A stretch of 40,247 nucleotides of DNA from Corinectria fuckeliana (GCA_019137255.1 WPDH01000642.1:1-40247), one strand, 5' to 3'. Positions 20,262-30,246 are shown, counted from the first letter of the stretch. Program-made: numbers and translations. The notes: generated by a model from the letters alone, not told the origin.

Positions 20262-21374
20262 ATGAACATCCGCTCATCTCGCATCTCCGTCTCCATCGTC
20301 CGGGCAATACTACGACGGTGCGGCACGGCCAGCAAGACTAGCTTCCTCAGGGCCATCATAGCCTTCTTCTCCTTCTTCAAGCTGCTCCTCGCGCGGTGGC
20401 GGCCCCTGGACTTCAGCGCCCTGCGGCAAGATATCTGGCAGCTGAACGAGGACGAGTACACGGACTCGTTTAGGGCGCCGCCCTCGGAGGAAACACCGCT
20501 GCTACGCCCGCCCTCGAGAAAGAAGGGCAGCCGACGGGAGAGCGTTGCGCAGCTTGTCCCCGCCGGCGACCTTGGCTACAGCGGCTCGACGTTCTTCACC
20601 ACGCCCAACGCAAAGTTCCTCGTCAAGTCGCTCCCGCGGCGCTTCGAGCACGACTTCTTCGTCCGGGAGCTCCTGGACCCGTACGTTGCTCACATGCGCC
20701 ATCAGCCGCACAGTCTACTCGTGCGCATCACGGACCTGGTCTACGCGCCGCACGCTTCCCTCGGCGGCATGCTGGGCACGGCGCCGACGCACCACATCGT
20801 CATGGAGAACCTCCTCTACGGCAGGGACCTGGAGGACACGCAGCAGGAGCGGGAGCGGTGGGAGACGTACGATCTCAAGCCCAGCGACTACTTCTTCCCG
20901 GAGCGGGACGTTGCGGGCGGGGCTCTGGCGCCAGAGAGTGTCTTGGATCGCCTGATCGACGAGTTCCCCGGCAAGGTGCGCGTGTCCCGGGACCGCAAGG
21001 AGCAGCTCATGGCCCTCCTCGAGGCCGACTCGCAGCTCCTCGCCGACAACAACGCCGTCGACTACTCGCTCTTCCTCGTGCGGCACCCGGGCCCCAACGC
21101 CATCCCCGCGCGCTCCTCGCCGGCGCCCGTCGTCAAGTCCAACGCCGGCATCTGGCGCCGCGGCGTCGACGACGTCGACGGCCGGTGGACGTACCGCGCC
21201 GTGGTGCTGGACTTCTTCTGGGCCAAGCACACGCTGCACGCGCGGTCGATGACCAAGGCTGTGAAGCTGTTCAACACCGTGGCCCACAAGGGGCCCATGT
21301 CGATTACGGCGGAGCCCAAGGAGTATCGGGAGCGGTTCTTGACCATGGTGGATGACATGGTTGTTGGGGCGTGA
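20262..21374 (+). CDS. Short phosphatidylinositol-phosphate-kinase-like protein (SAICAR synthase-like fold)
   Basis: 370 residues from ATG 20262 (A at -3). An upstream in-frame ATG at 20091 would add 57 residues. After a hydrophobic or amphipathic stretch (29-44) and an acidic linker, PIPK core motifs appear in order: GYSGSTFF (105-112, Gly-rich loop), KFLVKSLP (118-125, ATP-binding Lys), HHIVMENLLYG (177-187, the VMxNLF hinge), YDLKPSD (203-209, in place of YDLKGS), DNNAVDYSL (262-270, in place of D-x-NIMDYSL) and VVLDFF (314-319, in place of the IDIL metal motif). Most polar catalytic positions survive, but YDLKGS is altered and the domain is very short. It could be a reduced lipid kinase or a pseudokinase. 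No MORN repeats, FYVE domain or other known partner domain is present. Confidence 0.78.
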   Translation: MNIRSSRISVSIVRAILRRCGTASKTSFLRAIIAFFSFFKLLLARWRPLDFSALRQDIWQLNEDEYTDSFRAPPSEETPLLRPPSRKKGSRRESVAQLVPAGDLGYSGSTFFTTPNAKFLVKSLPRRFEHDFFVRELLDPYVAHMRHQPHSLLVRITDLVYAPHASLGGMLGTAPTHHIVMENLLYGRDLEDTQQERERWETYDLKPSDYFFPERDVAGGALAPESVLDRLIDEFPGKVRVSRDRKEQLMALLEADSQLLADNNAVDYSLFLVRHPGPNAIPARSSPAPVVKSNAGIWRRGVDDVDGRWTYRAVVLDFFWAKHTLHARSMTKAVKLFNTVAHKGPMSITAEPKEYRERFLTMVDDMVVGA

Positions 21375-22731
21375 GGGTTTGGTATGGAGGTTCTTGGCGT
21401 GTGTTTCTGTCGTTTGTATTTGATATCCTAGTGCTTTTTCTAAGGGACAGGCTTTGGGTCAAGGGTTAATAAAAGTTCTCCCTTGTTGAGAGAACACTGT
21501 GTTTAATGGTTGACCAGCCATGTGCCGTGCATTTGCTGTAGTGCTTGTGTTCGGTAGATCTTCACAAAGAAACCCGGCATCAACGGCTTTGCCACGTCTT
21601 TAACGCGGAGGCAGATCATCATCGCGACGCTTGTAGATCTCTACTGTGCATATTCTTCGTACTTATTAGCCCCCAATAATGACTAGGCAACCCATTGGTC
21701 CTTGATAGAAAGGGTTGGATAGACATGCAGCACAGTGGAATGACGTCGCCATTCAGCATGTTTCACAAGATCGGGCAAGTTAGACACGGCCTCGGCGGGA
21801 TTCCACGAATGATGCCGGATATTGGTACTTTTGGTATTTTATGCATCATAACATCACCCTTTCATTTAACAGTGCCCCCTCCCCGATCGAGTGCTGTCTG
21901 CTTTGGCGGCAGTAGGGGTAACTTTGCGAAGACTGGTGTTCTTGATGACTAGGCTATGCCTACCTGCTTGGGAAGAACAGGGACGTGCACAAAGATCATG
22001 ACAGGAATAATCAGTGGGCAGGCCTTTACCATTGTGACAAACGAAGAAACCATGGATGAATTCCGTAGCTCAAGCACTGCAAAGCTAGGGGGACAACGGG
22101 GCATACGCCAGCCCTCTCCTAGCACCAAGCTCAGCAAAGACAAGAAACTGCGATACTGTAACGTCCATCTCGCTGTATTTCGAGGGCCACACCCACTTCC
22201 CATACCCGTGGCGGCCCAATCTTCAACTTCCGGCTTATCTCCAGCCCGCCATGTCTCAAGCGGGGAGATCCTGCATCTATACACACACATGCACACACAC
22301 ACACACACCCCCCGTCCCACATTCCATACCTTATGGATTTCCCCGAAATAATACCGCCACTGATAAGCATACAACACATACCGTTTGCCGGCTGCTGCTG
22401 CCACGTGGAAAGGGACGGGCTGAGACAGAGAAAGGTTAATGAGAGACGGGAGGGGGGGGTGTTTGTCTTGGCAGCGGACCAGCGAGATCAGGGATGAAGA
22501 TGGAACGTGGGGTATCGGCACTAAGATGAGGCGTCGACTTCGAAGGCCCTTGCTCAAGATGTAAACAGAGATTCTGAGACCGTGGGGGTCTGGAAACGTT
22601 TGATCGTGGATGGATATGGAAAATGGCGGCAGTTTATAAAAGTATCTCGTTTCGAGCCTTGTCGTCTACGCAAGCATACGCATCTTTTGGGTATCGTTAT
22701 TCGTTATCCCATCCAAGACGACTTGTCCCCC
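21375..22731. other. Gene-free spacer between convergent genes
   Basis: About 1.36 kb between the 3' ends of the PIPK-like (+) and DUF2828 (-) genes. It has a TTAATAAAAG element at about 21465-21474, possibly a 3'-end signal for the PIPK-like gene, and an (AC)n microsatellite near 22280. A 202-codon minus-strand frame across the microsatellite is not a convincing gene. Confidence 0.55.
22280..22308 (+). repeat. (AC)n microsatellite
   Basis: ACACACACATGCACACAC followed by further AC units, an almost pure dinucleotide run of about 28 bp in intergenic DNA. Confidence 0.85.
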
Positions 22732-25302
22732 TCAGTCAAAGACCTTGAGCATGTCGTACGCCTTGTGACTAATCGCCTTCTTGACAATACTCACGGGGTC
22801 CATCTTGGTCTTCTTCTTCGGCTGCACCTCCGTAACCTCCTCGCCGTTTTTCGTAATGACAACCTCGTCCTCGCTGTCCTCGTCCTCGGGTTCCTCGAAC
22901 GAGCCGCTGTCCATAAACACCTTCAGCATGCCCTGCGAGTAGCCACTAACCAGGCATGTTCCGTCCTCGGTCGAAGTGACGGGCTTGGGCGCAGTCGGGT
23001 CTCCGTGCCCGGTCATGCCAGCGCGCCCCCCTGCCAGGTTCCAGAAGACCAACTCTGGCAAGTCATACCCAGCATCCTCGAAGCGCTTCTTGATGCGTCC
23101 AAACGAAGTCGCCCACGAGGGCTTCTGTTTCTGGGTATAGCGGCGCTCTTCCGAAGCATGGTCGAACTGCATGTCGCTAAAGACAAAGACTCGCTTCACC
23201 ATGTCCTCCCGCTTGAGGTTGTTCTTCACGGCCATGGGCAAGATGAGCTTCTCGAACACGGCAACAAAGTCAGTGTTCATGCCCCAAAGTGCCCTCGACA
23301 TGACACGATACTTTTCAACTAGGGACTTCCCAGTGTCAACCTTTACGACGTCCGGATCGGAGCTGAAGGTGATGAAAGACCCGCCAAATGGAGGCTTGGT
23401 AACCTCGGCGATGAGAAGGGATAGGCCGATCGCCGAGTCCATCGGGCACGTCTTGTCCTTGAAGGTAGGAGAGGACATGCTTCCAGAGACGTCGCACACC
23501 GCAATGCTGTTCTCAAGGGTGCCCGAGTTCTTGATACGCTGCACAAGCGTATTCCACTGTCCGTCGATCACCTTGGACTCGATGCCGCGAACCTTGGCCT
23601 CAACGAGCTGAGCTGGCGTCATGGTTGCCTTCATCTCCTCGAACAAGTTGTACCCCGAGGCACCAGTCTTGACCTTGGAGATGAGCATCGAGGGCAACAG
23701 CGTGGCACCCGAGATATTCGCCTTGCCCTCCGCAACTCGGTCGATGTACTTCTCAAAGTGATCCAAGTCCTTCTCAATGAAGAGCTTGGTGTAGTTGCTC
23801 ATCGCAGCAGACGGCAGTCGGTCGTACTTGATGTTCTCGAACGTCTTGGCTGAGAGGTTCCGCTCGACGATGTCCAGGTGCTTGCGAAGGGCAGATGTGT
23901 CCTTTCGGTACTGCTCGCGGGCATAGCGAAGATAGGTCGCTCGGTCGTCCGTGGGCGAGAGGGCATTATCTAGAGAATCACGGGGATAGAGGATCTCTGC
24001 AATGGAGCTGACGATGAAGGTGTGCTTGTCGTGGAAGCGGTCATGCGAGGGAGCCCACTTTCCACACAGCGAAATGGTTCGCTTCGCCTTGACATCTTCT
24101 CCGCGAAGGGTACGCAGGTCACTCTCGAGCTGCTCCGCAAAGAGGCGAGCGATGGTCAGATGAAGGGCGCGATAGACTGAGTTGGTGTTGAAGGCGTTAA
24201 CTGCAGCCTCATGTCGCTGGTCTCGAGTCTCGTGCCTGGCCTCCTTGGGGTCGACCCTCTCTTTCTTGGCAGGCTTCTCGACGTTTTCCGGTCTGTAGCT
24301 CCCCCGAAGACCACCTTGGGCTCCTCCACGCCCTCGAGATATACCGCCTCGGCCTCGACCTCTCCCACGGGAGGCACTTTGCCGAACCCTCTTGCCTCGA
24401 ATGATGCCTGGGTTCTCGCTGTTCAGAACATCCCGAGGGTTTGCAAGCACGTCGAGCTTGTTGTTGGCCGCCAGGGCAAGAATGTTTAGAAGATCCTTCC
24501 AGTAGCCGTGAGCGACGCCATTCTGGACATCGAACTTGCTAGGGTCGTTGTCATCCTTAGCGTCAACGATGACAAGGTCATCCTCGCCCTCCTTCTTGGC
24601 CTTCTTCTCGATTATGGGGCGGCTCAGCCAGCGCAGGTTGGCCACGAGGGTCAAGGGGTGATTATGAGCCAGCCATCCCGCGCAACGGTAGAAGGTGTTT
24701 TTGGAACTCTTGCCCAAGTGAATAGATCGAGCGTTGAAGATGATCTTCAGGGTGGTGAGCGGATCAGCTGCCCAGGCCCCCCGAAGGAGTTCCGATAAGC
24801 GAGGGCCAGAAACGACGTCCTCGAGCTCTGTGAAGAGGTCGACCACGGCGGAGTTGGTGGATCGAAATGCTAGGTCTCCATTCTCTGTTCTCATCATGCC
24901 CTCGAGGCTCTGGGGAGTCTGCTCATCCTCGTTGCCGTATTTCAACAGGCCTTCCATGAAGGGGTGGGATTCTCCAGGCACCTTGGTATCTTCCGACTCA
25001 ACGGGCGCCTGCTGCTTCTGCTCCTGGTCATCGACCTGCATGTCGTCTAATCCCCTCCGAATGTCAGCCGAGGTGGAGTCGGTGACAAGGGTAAAAGTCT
25101 CCGACTCGGCAGCCTCAGTCATGGCCTTGTCGTCGTCCGCCGCCGGAAGGTCAGCAGCCTGGTCATGGCGACGGCTGAGATCCTCGCGGAGGAAGGTCTC
25201 GAAGTCGGCCTGGGACTTCTTCAGGGCATCGTGGGCCGGGAAGAGGACCGGGTAGGACGACTGGAGGAACCAGGGCTGCTGAGAGTCGGATGTCGAATCC
25301 AT
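22732..25302 (-). CDS. DUF2828 protein with C-terminal vWA-like domain and RGG box
   Basis: A single-exon 856-residue protein. The N-terminus (1-130) is acidic and poorly ordered. A helical DUF2828 body follows, with FRSTNSAVVDLFTELED, SELLRGAWAADPLTTLKIIFNARSI split over two blocks, and FYRCAGWLAHNHP. Around residues 300-340 lies an RGG-type stretch (SRGRGRGRGG...RGRGGAQGG), which suggests RNA contact. After more helices (SLCGKWAPSHDRFHD), the C-terminal part is a von Willebrand A-like fold with a MIDAS motif D-V-S-G-S starting at D604 and a later FVFSDMQFD. The order helical repeat then vWA resembles Ro60/TROVE proteins. That link is inference. Proteins of this family occur in fungi and plants and are functionally undefined. 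The acidic end (EEPEDEDSEDE) precedes a basic tail. ATG 25302 opens the frame directly. Confidence 0.88.
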   Translation of the reverse strand: MDSTSDSQQPWFLQSSYPVLFPAHDALKKSQADFETFLREDLSRRHDQAADLPAADDDKAMTEAAESETFTLVTDSTSADIRRGLDDMQVDDQEQKQQAPVESEDTKVPGESHPFMEGLLKYGNEDEQTPQSLEGMMRTENGDLAFRSTNSAVVDLFTELEDVVSGPRLSELLRGAWAADPLTTLKIIFNARSIHLGKSSKNTFYRCAGWLAHNHPLTLVANLRWLSRPIIEKKAKKEGEDDLVIVDAKDDNDPSKFDVQNGVAHGYWKDLLNILALAANNKLDVLANPRDVLNSENPGIIRGKRVRQSASRGRGRGRGGISRGRGGAQGGLRGSYRPENVEKPAKKERVDPKEARHETRDQRHEAAVNAFNTNSVYRALHLTIARLFAEQLESDLRTLRGEDVKAKRTISLCGKWAPSHDRFHDKHTFIVSSIAEILYPRDSLDNALSPTDDRATYLRYAREQYRKDTSALRKHLDIVERNLSAKTFENIKYDRLPSAAMSNYTKLFIEKDLDHFEKYIDRVAEGKANISGATLLPSMLISKVKTGASGYNLFEEMKATMTPAQLVEAKVRGIESKVIDGQWNTLVQRIKNSGTLENSIAVCDVSGSMSSPTFKDKTCPMDSAIGLSLLIAEVTKPPFGGSFITFSSDPDVVKVDTGKSLVEKYRVMSRALWGMNTDFVAVFEKLILPMAVKNNLKREDMVKRVFVFSDMQFDHASEERRYTQKQKPSWATSFGRIKKRFEDAGYDLPELVFWNLAGGRAGMTGHGDPTAPKPVTSTEDGTCLVSGYSQGMLKVFMDSGSFEEPEDEDSEDEVVITKNGEEVTEVQPKKKTKMDPVSIVKKAISHKAYDMLKVFD

Positions 25303-28125
25303 GCTGGCGTTTGCGGTTCAAGCCGAGTGAACAAGGACGATGGTGGAAGAAAAGGGAGGCTGGGAGTGTGGGAGTGGACGGGAAGGGCGCGTTTAATAGC
25401 CCTTGCCTGCCTCAGTCTGACTCAACTCGTCTGAGCCTAATGTGAGACTGGCGTCCAGCAAGGTGGGTGAGGGTTTGCAAGGATTCAGTGATGGTGGGAC
25501 GATGATCTTGATGGGATTAGGGTTCGCACCCGCCGATGAGTCGAAAGAAAAATATGAAGGAAAGAACCTCGCCGGTCCGTTTCTGGTCGAAGATGTTGGT
25601 TCCAAGCCTCATAAGGTGAGGGGAATGGACGGTGACAGGGCTTTCGACAGGGGCTTGATGGCCAAGCTACGATTGATGGTCCAGTAGAGATGAGCTTCGA
25701 CAGTGAGGGTGTGCAGCTTCGCCATAATAGACTGGCTGAGTGGACTGTGCAACTGCGGCTGACGGTTGCCTGTCCGTCTGCCTAGAAGCCATCCCCACTG
25801 CGGGCAGCCAGCACAACCAACGCCTTACAGCAGGGATCTGGGAGGATTCTTCCAGGACCAGGATTCGTAGACTGGAGGGCTGGAGCTACCAGCTAGGTAC
25901 ACAAGTGCCGTCGATCCGATGGAGGCCAAGAGGCGGCGCAGTCTTGGCAGTGTTGCGGGGCTTCATCCCGCCGCCTGACTCACCGGGGGATAGTGCAGAT
26001 CTGCAGATCCGCAGACTTAGCTAGCACCCCGGTAGCGAGGAGGGAAGGATCATGGTGGGTTTCTTCTGGAGGCTGTCACAACCAGATCTTTACCTCTGTC
26101 AAAGGGGATGGAGATCAGGCTGTAGATATGACCTTTACGCCCCAGAAAGAAGTCTTGGCAAATCTTGAGTTTCCCGAATAAGGAGGCATCCTCCGCGGAA
26201 AACACTCGAGTCGACCGAGCTCTAGCAAGCCCAAAGAGACGGTCTCCGTAGTAGGTAACTTCACAGAGCATCCATAGCATCGGATTCCATAGACTCAGAT
26301 GCCATAAGCCCCGTTTTCTCAAAGGGACCTTTCTCGTGGATCCCACCTCTCTTTCCCGGACGAACAAGGTCTACGAGTGATTCTCGAGAAACCTCGCTCG
26401 TCTAAGACCCCATCTCCCCAGTATTATTTCAGCCCAAGAGGGTCTGGTATTATTCTCGTCTCGGCCGTTCGTTTATCGGTCGGTCGGTCGGTCGGTCGAT
26501 CGATCGTTCGTTCTGTCGGTCGGTTGGTCGGTAGGAAGGCAGGCAGTTCGGTCAGTCGGTTCGTCGCTAATGGCAGCTCGGTAGGTACAGGGAGGGAGGA
26601 GGAGGCAGGAGGTTCGTGGAAGGGGTCGGAGAGGAATTTCAAATGGAGATGATCTTCAGACCAACCCTCGAGGGCCTTATGGAAGTCGGTTTTGTCTCTA
26701 TTCCTGATGATCCACGTTAGCAGGCAACCTGAGCTCCCTCTCCTCACAAAGCAGCACCGCAGAGCAGACGCCCCTTCAGGATCGTCGTGGAGATAAAAAA
26801 GGGGTGTAAAGTAAGATGATTGAGACCGATCTTGGGATATGACGGGACATAACAATAACATAGAAGAGTGGATTTTGATGTTTCTCAACTCTGCAAAAGC
26901 CCAGGAATCTTGAAAGTGGTGAGGTTTCTAGGGCTTCAAAAACTACCTCCCTAGCCAGTCCCCCACCACCCCCCTTCCACTGCCATCCTTCGTAAACCAC
27001 CCCACGTAGTCTTCCGCTCCAGTAAACTCCTCTACAATGTCCCTTCGTTCATGTGTTCATGGAACATCGCATCTATCCCCGCCCGTCTTTGTGCTTCTCT
27101 TCTCTCTGGCTTAGTGTCTGCATTGAGCACCGAGTGCCCCCTTCTTCAGCCCCCGACTCACCCCTTGCATCCAGACCAGACTTATGGTTGTTCCGCACTG
27201 CAAACAATGCCCATTGCTATGAAATATGCAAAGATGAATCACTGTTCCTCTGTACATCGGTCTGGCCACTGAAAGCCGGAAACCCCTCGCTAAGTGGTTC
27301 CAACCCCCTAGAGCTTTTAGGTGCACGCCCCGGGGACGTGTGCTCGTTATGCAGGGCAACTTCACGCTACTGGTCAGTTGGCGGGTGTCAAGGTACCGTG
27401 CTAGTCCCCTCGTGATGCCCTCGACAGCTGGTAGAGAATGCCCTGCTAGTGGGGGGATGATTGTGAACAGGGTGCAAGCTCGAACCGCCTCCGCCCCCAG
27501 GAGAGTGCGAAGAAGATATAAAGGAGAGCCGAAATTACATGAGGATGTTGATTAGCATCTCCTCTACTAGATGACCAGCTTCTTTGATGTTTCAGAGCTC
27601 AGTATGGTGGCATCGAGCATGTCATTGAGTTGCTGTGCTTGCTTCTCCCCCGAATCATAACCCACCCGCCTCGGCAGAAACGACCAGGCGCTGCCGGTTG
27701 AAACCAGAATCCCCCAAGTACTAGGCCCAGTCCCATGTTCATGTTCAAGCCCCCGTTCAAGCAACACCCCTCAGATGATGTAATTGATCCTGCTGCTTGC
27801 CCACCTGCCCCCCTAGCGATAGGTGTCTGCCACCTGTAAGCCCCCTGAACGTGTCTATTGTTTTCCACGCTTAGCCACGCGTTTCCAGGCCAATATCAGA
27901 CCGCGTTCACCTTTCGAAACTGGGGCTGCTGCCTGCTGCCAGCTGGCTTAAAGCACATTTCCCCCTTCCGTCCCTTCCCCTCTTCCTCTTTCTTTCTTCA
28001 CCACACCTCCTCACAGGCACATCGCCACACCACACCTTCCCTTTACTCGCTTTGGCTCTCCAGCTTCCCTACACTCAACTCTCCTGCCTTTTGTTGGATC
28101 TCCTTGGAGACCACAGCTCGCAGCT
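25303..28125. other. Long divergent intergenic region, about 2.8 kb
   Basis: The largest gap in the window, between two divergently read genes. No frame above about 155 codons, no motif and no intron-exon structure could be supported on either strand. It contains a GTCG tetranucleotide tract at about 26476-26536 and, before 28126, a C/T-rich leader (27955-28090) typical of a fungal 5' UTR. A non-coding RNA could lie here but nothing in the sequence identifies one. Confidence 0.5.
26476..26536 (+). repeat. GTCG tetranucleotide microsatellite, imperfect
   Basis: Tandem CGGT units (five or more perfect copies) run into GATC/GTTC variants and return to GTCGGTTGGTCGG. The tract is intergenic and likely to vary in length. 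Confidence 0.8.
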
Positions 28126-28803
28126 ATGTCTATCCTCTCCGACCCAGGCGAGGTTAGCCTTGCTTCCAAGTACGCATCAGCTCACTCCTTCTCCCCTCCT
28201 TATGCTAACCTTGCTAGGACCAAGCTGTCTCTCGAAGAGTTCGCCGCATGCCTGCGGATCGAAGATCTCCAGCATGCAATCGACCTCAGGCGAAACAACC
28301 TGGAGCACCTATTCGAGGGTGCTCTTGAGAAAGTAGGCGACGTGTACAGCATTGCTGCTGACAATGAAGCTGTCAAGCTTCGACTGCAAATGAAAAAGCT
28401 GCTCAACACGCAGCTGGCTGTCATGCACGAGATCAGAGTCTCAAAGGTAATCATCACCCACCTCCCTTCCTAACCTAACCCTAAGACAAGCTAACACTTC
28501 TCAACTACTAGGAACACCTTCGCTTCTTCATCAAGAAGAAGTACGATCCAGGGAGCAGAGACACCCTCTCGCTTGAGATGTTTCTTAATCGCTCCATCAG
28601 TCAATCTTGGGACCGCAACAACGAGCTCATCGCCTTGATCTCTGAATACGAGGTCCTCGACGACATGGAGGTAAGGACTTTCCCGCATCCCCTTTGCCGA
28701 ATCTCAGCTAACCCATCTCCAGCTCATTCCGTATGGCATCATGGAATATGAAATTCCCCCTACTCCACCTCCCACCGAGGTTTCGCCCACCGACCGTGAC
28801 TAG
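28126..28803 (+). CDS. Unrecognised helical protein, first part of a TAG-interrupted frame
   Basis: Four exons (28126-28169, 28218-28446, 28512-28670, 28723-28803) encode 170 residues ending at a TAG. Introns are 28170-28217 (GTACGC, TGCTAAC, CTAG), 28447-28511 (GTAATC, GCTAAC, CTAG) and 28671-28722 (GTAAGG, GCTAAC, CAG), all of good fungal form. The protein is charged and helix-rich (coiled-coil-like IDLRRNNLEHLFEGAL and LKLRLQMKK-type segments) and ends in a Pro/Thr-rich stretch (EIPPTPPPTEV). I do not recognise the family. The frame after the TAG stays open for another 480 codons and reads as protein from its first codon, so this is probably the N-terminal part of a longer product, or a gene broken by one base change. 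Confidence 0.7.
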
Positions 28804-30246
28804 GAGCACGTCGATGGACAGAGCCTTTCTGGACCCAGCTCTGAGATCTCCGAGGATCGCAAGCCTCTGCTTGGCCATGAGCAGCAAGATGAGCTCACCC
28901 GTGATGGTGACTCTGACTTTGGAAGCGACATCTCTACATGTGAACTCCCTAGCGACGAGGGTTTCCGCACATCTGTCTTGGGGCTCCCAAAGTATCATGA
29001 CTCCTTTTACCAGAATGATACCCAGAACATCCACTGGCCTATTGATGCTCCTCCCTTCGATGAGCCCACTGGCGAAATGGATCCGGACAACATACACAGC
29101 CGCCGAGTTCTCATCAACAATCTTCCCGACGGGATCTCTCCTGCTCAGGTCATCAGAGGCGTCAGTGGTCTCGGTGGTATTCGCTTCCTCAATATCACCA
29201 ATTCCCCCAAGGTCACCGGAGAGGGCAAAGCTACTGCTCTTGTCGAGTTCTGTCGAGCCTCTACTGCCAAAGCGTACACCAAGTTCGTCAACGAGAAGCC
29301 CATCTACTACGTCGACGCCGAGGGTACCAAGCACCAGGCTGAAGTCACCATGATCGATACACGTTCTTACCCTACTCGATCGTTTGTTGCCTTTGGTGCC
29401 AAACCCAACGGACGAAGCCTCGAGTTTACCGGATTTCCTCGTCAAGGAGTTTGGTACTTCATTGAGCGCATCGGATTGAACCACATCTTTGATGTATCCT
29501 ATATGGGTACAACCAACCCGGCTGAGCATGGTATTCTCACGGTGGAATTTTCCTCGCTCTTCCAAGCCAACCGGGCTCGCCGCCTAGTCCAGCAGGAAAA
29601 GTTCCACTTCTACCGTCTGGAAGGTCAACGCCAGATTGTTGATACATACTCTGATTCGGAGTACAAGACAGAGGAGCTTTGTCGTATTGACAATGGTCAT
29701 GTCATTGACTATCTTCCTGTCGATCATCTTGCTCTGCGGTGGGATATTCGACCTTGGAACGAGAATTTCCCCAAGTCAATTGTCTACCAGAACGCTCTCG
29801 ACTGGGAGAAGCCTGTCCCAATGTCTGACAACCCTGAGGTGGTCCTTTCGGAGTCTCTCCAGATCGACACCGATCATTTTCGCAGAGAAGGAAACACCTC
29901 CATCAAAGACGAAGGTGCCACATACACTGTGACTGGACCCTGCATTCGCATCGACTATAACGATGGCACCTGGATCGTCGGTACTGACAAGGAAATCCAT
30001 ACTCTCTGGGCCCGTACCATTGACTGCGAGAAGTGGGACACGTTTTGGTCCGTCTATCACGCCAACAACGGCACGTTCGATTCACGCCCAACCGAGCGCT
30101 ATATAAGACTCTCGCAGCACCGTCGCGACATGTCCGGCTGCCGTTGCAGTGGATGCGACATCAAGTCGGCTCCTGTCCCTGCCCCTGTGCAGGCGTACAT
30201 CTCGACCGCGAAGCGAGAGGTTATCGACGTTGCCCACCGCACCTAA
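28804..30246 (+). CDS. Unrecognised protein with two RRM-like segments, in frame after a TAG
   Basis: 480 codons are open in the same frame as the preceding exons. The only in-frame stop between 28723 and 30244 is the TAG at 28801. If translated alone, the first in-frame ATG is 29077 (389 residues), just before RRVLINNLPDGIS, which looks like the first strand of an RRM with the RNP1-like GKATALVEF after it. A second RRM-like unit starts at GRSLEFTGFP and includes GILTVEFSSLFQA. The rest has no motif I know, but near the C-terminus there is a Cys cluster (GCRCSGCD). Codon 28804-28977 translation is acidic and Ser-rich, as in a linker. RNA binding is inferred from the RRM-like pattern. Possible explanations are readthrough, an extra intron, a nonsense allele or two genes. 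Confidence 0.65.
   Translation, partial: EHVDGQSLSGPSSEISEDRKPLLGHEQQDELTRDGDSDFGSDISTCELPSDEGFRTSVLGLPKYHDSFYQNDTQNIHWPIDAPPFDEPTGEMDPDNIHSRRVLINNLPDGISPAQVIRGVSGLGGIRFLNITNSPKVTGEGKATALVEFCRASTAKAYTKFVNEKPIYYVDAEGTKHQAEVTMIDTRSYPTRSFVAFGAKPNGRSLEFTGFPRQGVWYFIERIGLNHIFDVSYMGTTNPAEHGILTVEFSSLFQANRARRLVQQEKFHFYRLEGQRQIVDTYSDSEYKTEELCRIDNGHVIDYLPVDHLALRWDIRPWNENFPKSIVYQNALDWEKPVPMSDNPEVVLSESLQIDTDHFRREGNTSIKDEGATYTVTGPCIRIDYNDGTWIVGTDKEIHTLWARTIDCEKWDTFWSVYHANNGTFDSRPTERYIRLSQHRRDMSGCRCSGCDIKSAPVPAPVQAYISTAKREVIDVAHRT

Noticed and set aside
21949..22557. 202-codon minus-strand frame
   Set aside because: It runs through the (AC)n microsatellite, which gives a Val/Cys run, and nothing in it resembles a domain.
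27455..27520. tRNA-like GGTTCGAGC on the minus strand
   Set aside because: The flanks cannot pair to make a T arm, and no matching acceptor or anticodon stems can be built around it.
27765..27775. ACCCCTCAG match to the MITE iteron
   Set aside because: Only about 9 bases match and there is no TIR, partner arm or TA duplication. Expected by chance.
28671..28803. Alternative intron using the donor at 28671 and the TAG itself as acceptor (GACTAG)
   Set aside because: It keeps the frame, but the only good branch site (GCTAAC at about 28707) would be about 95 bases from that acceptor, and the nearer acceptor at 28721-28722 fits much better.
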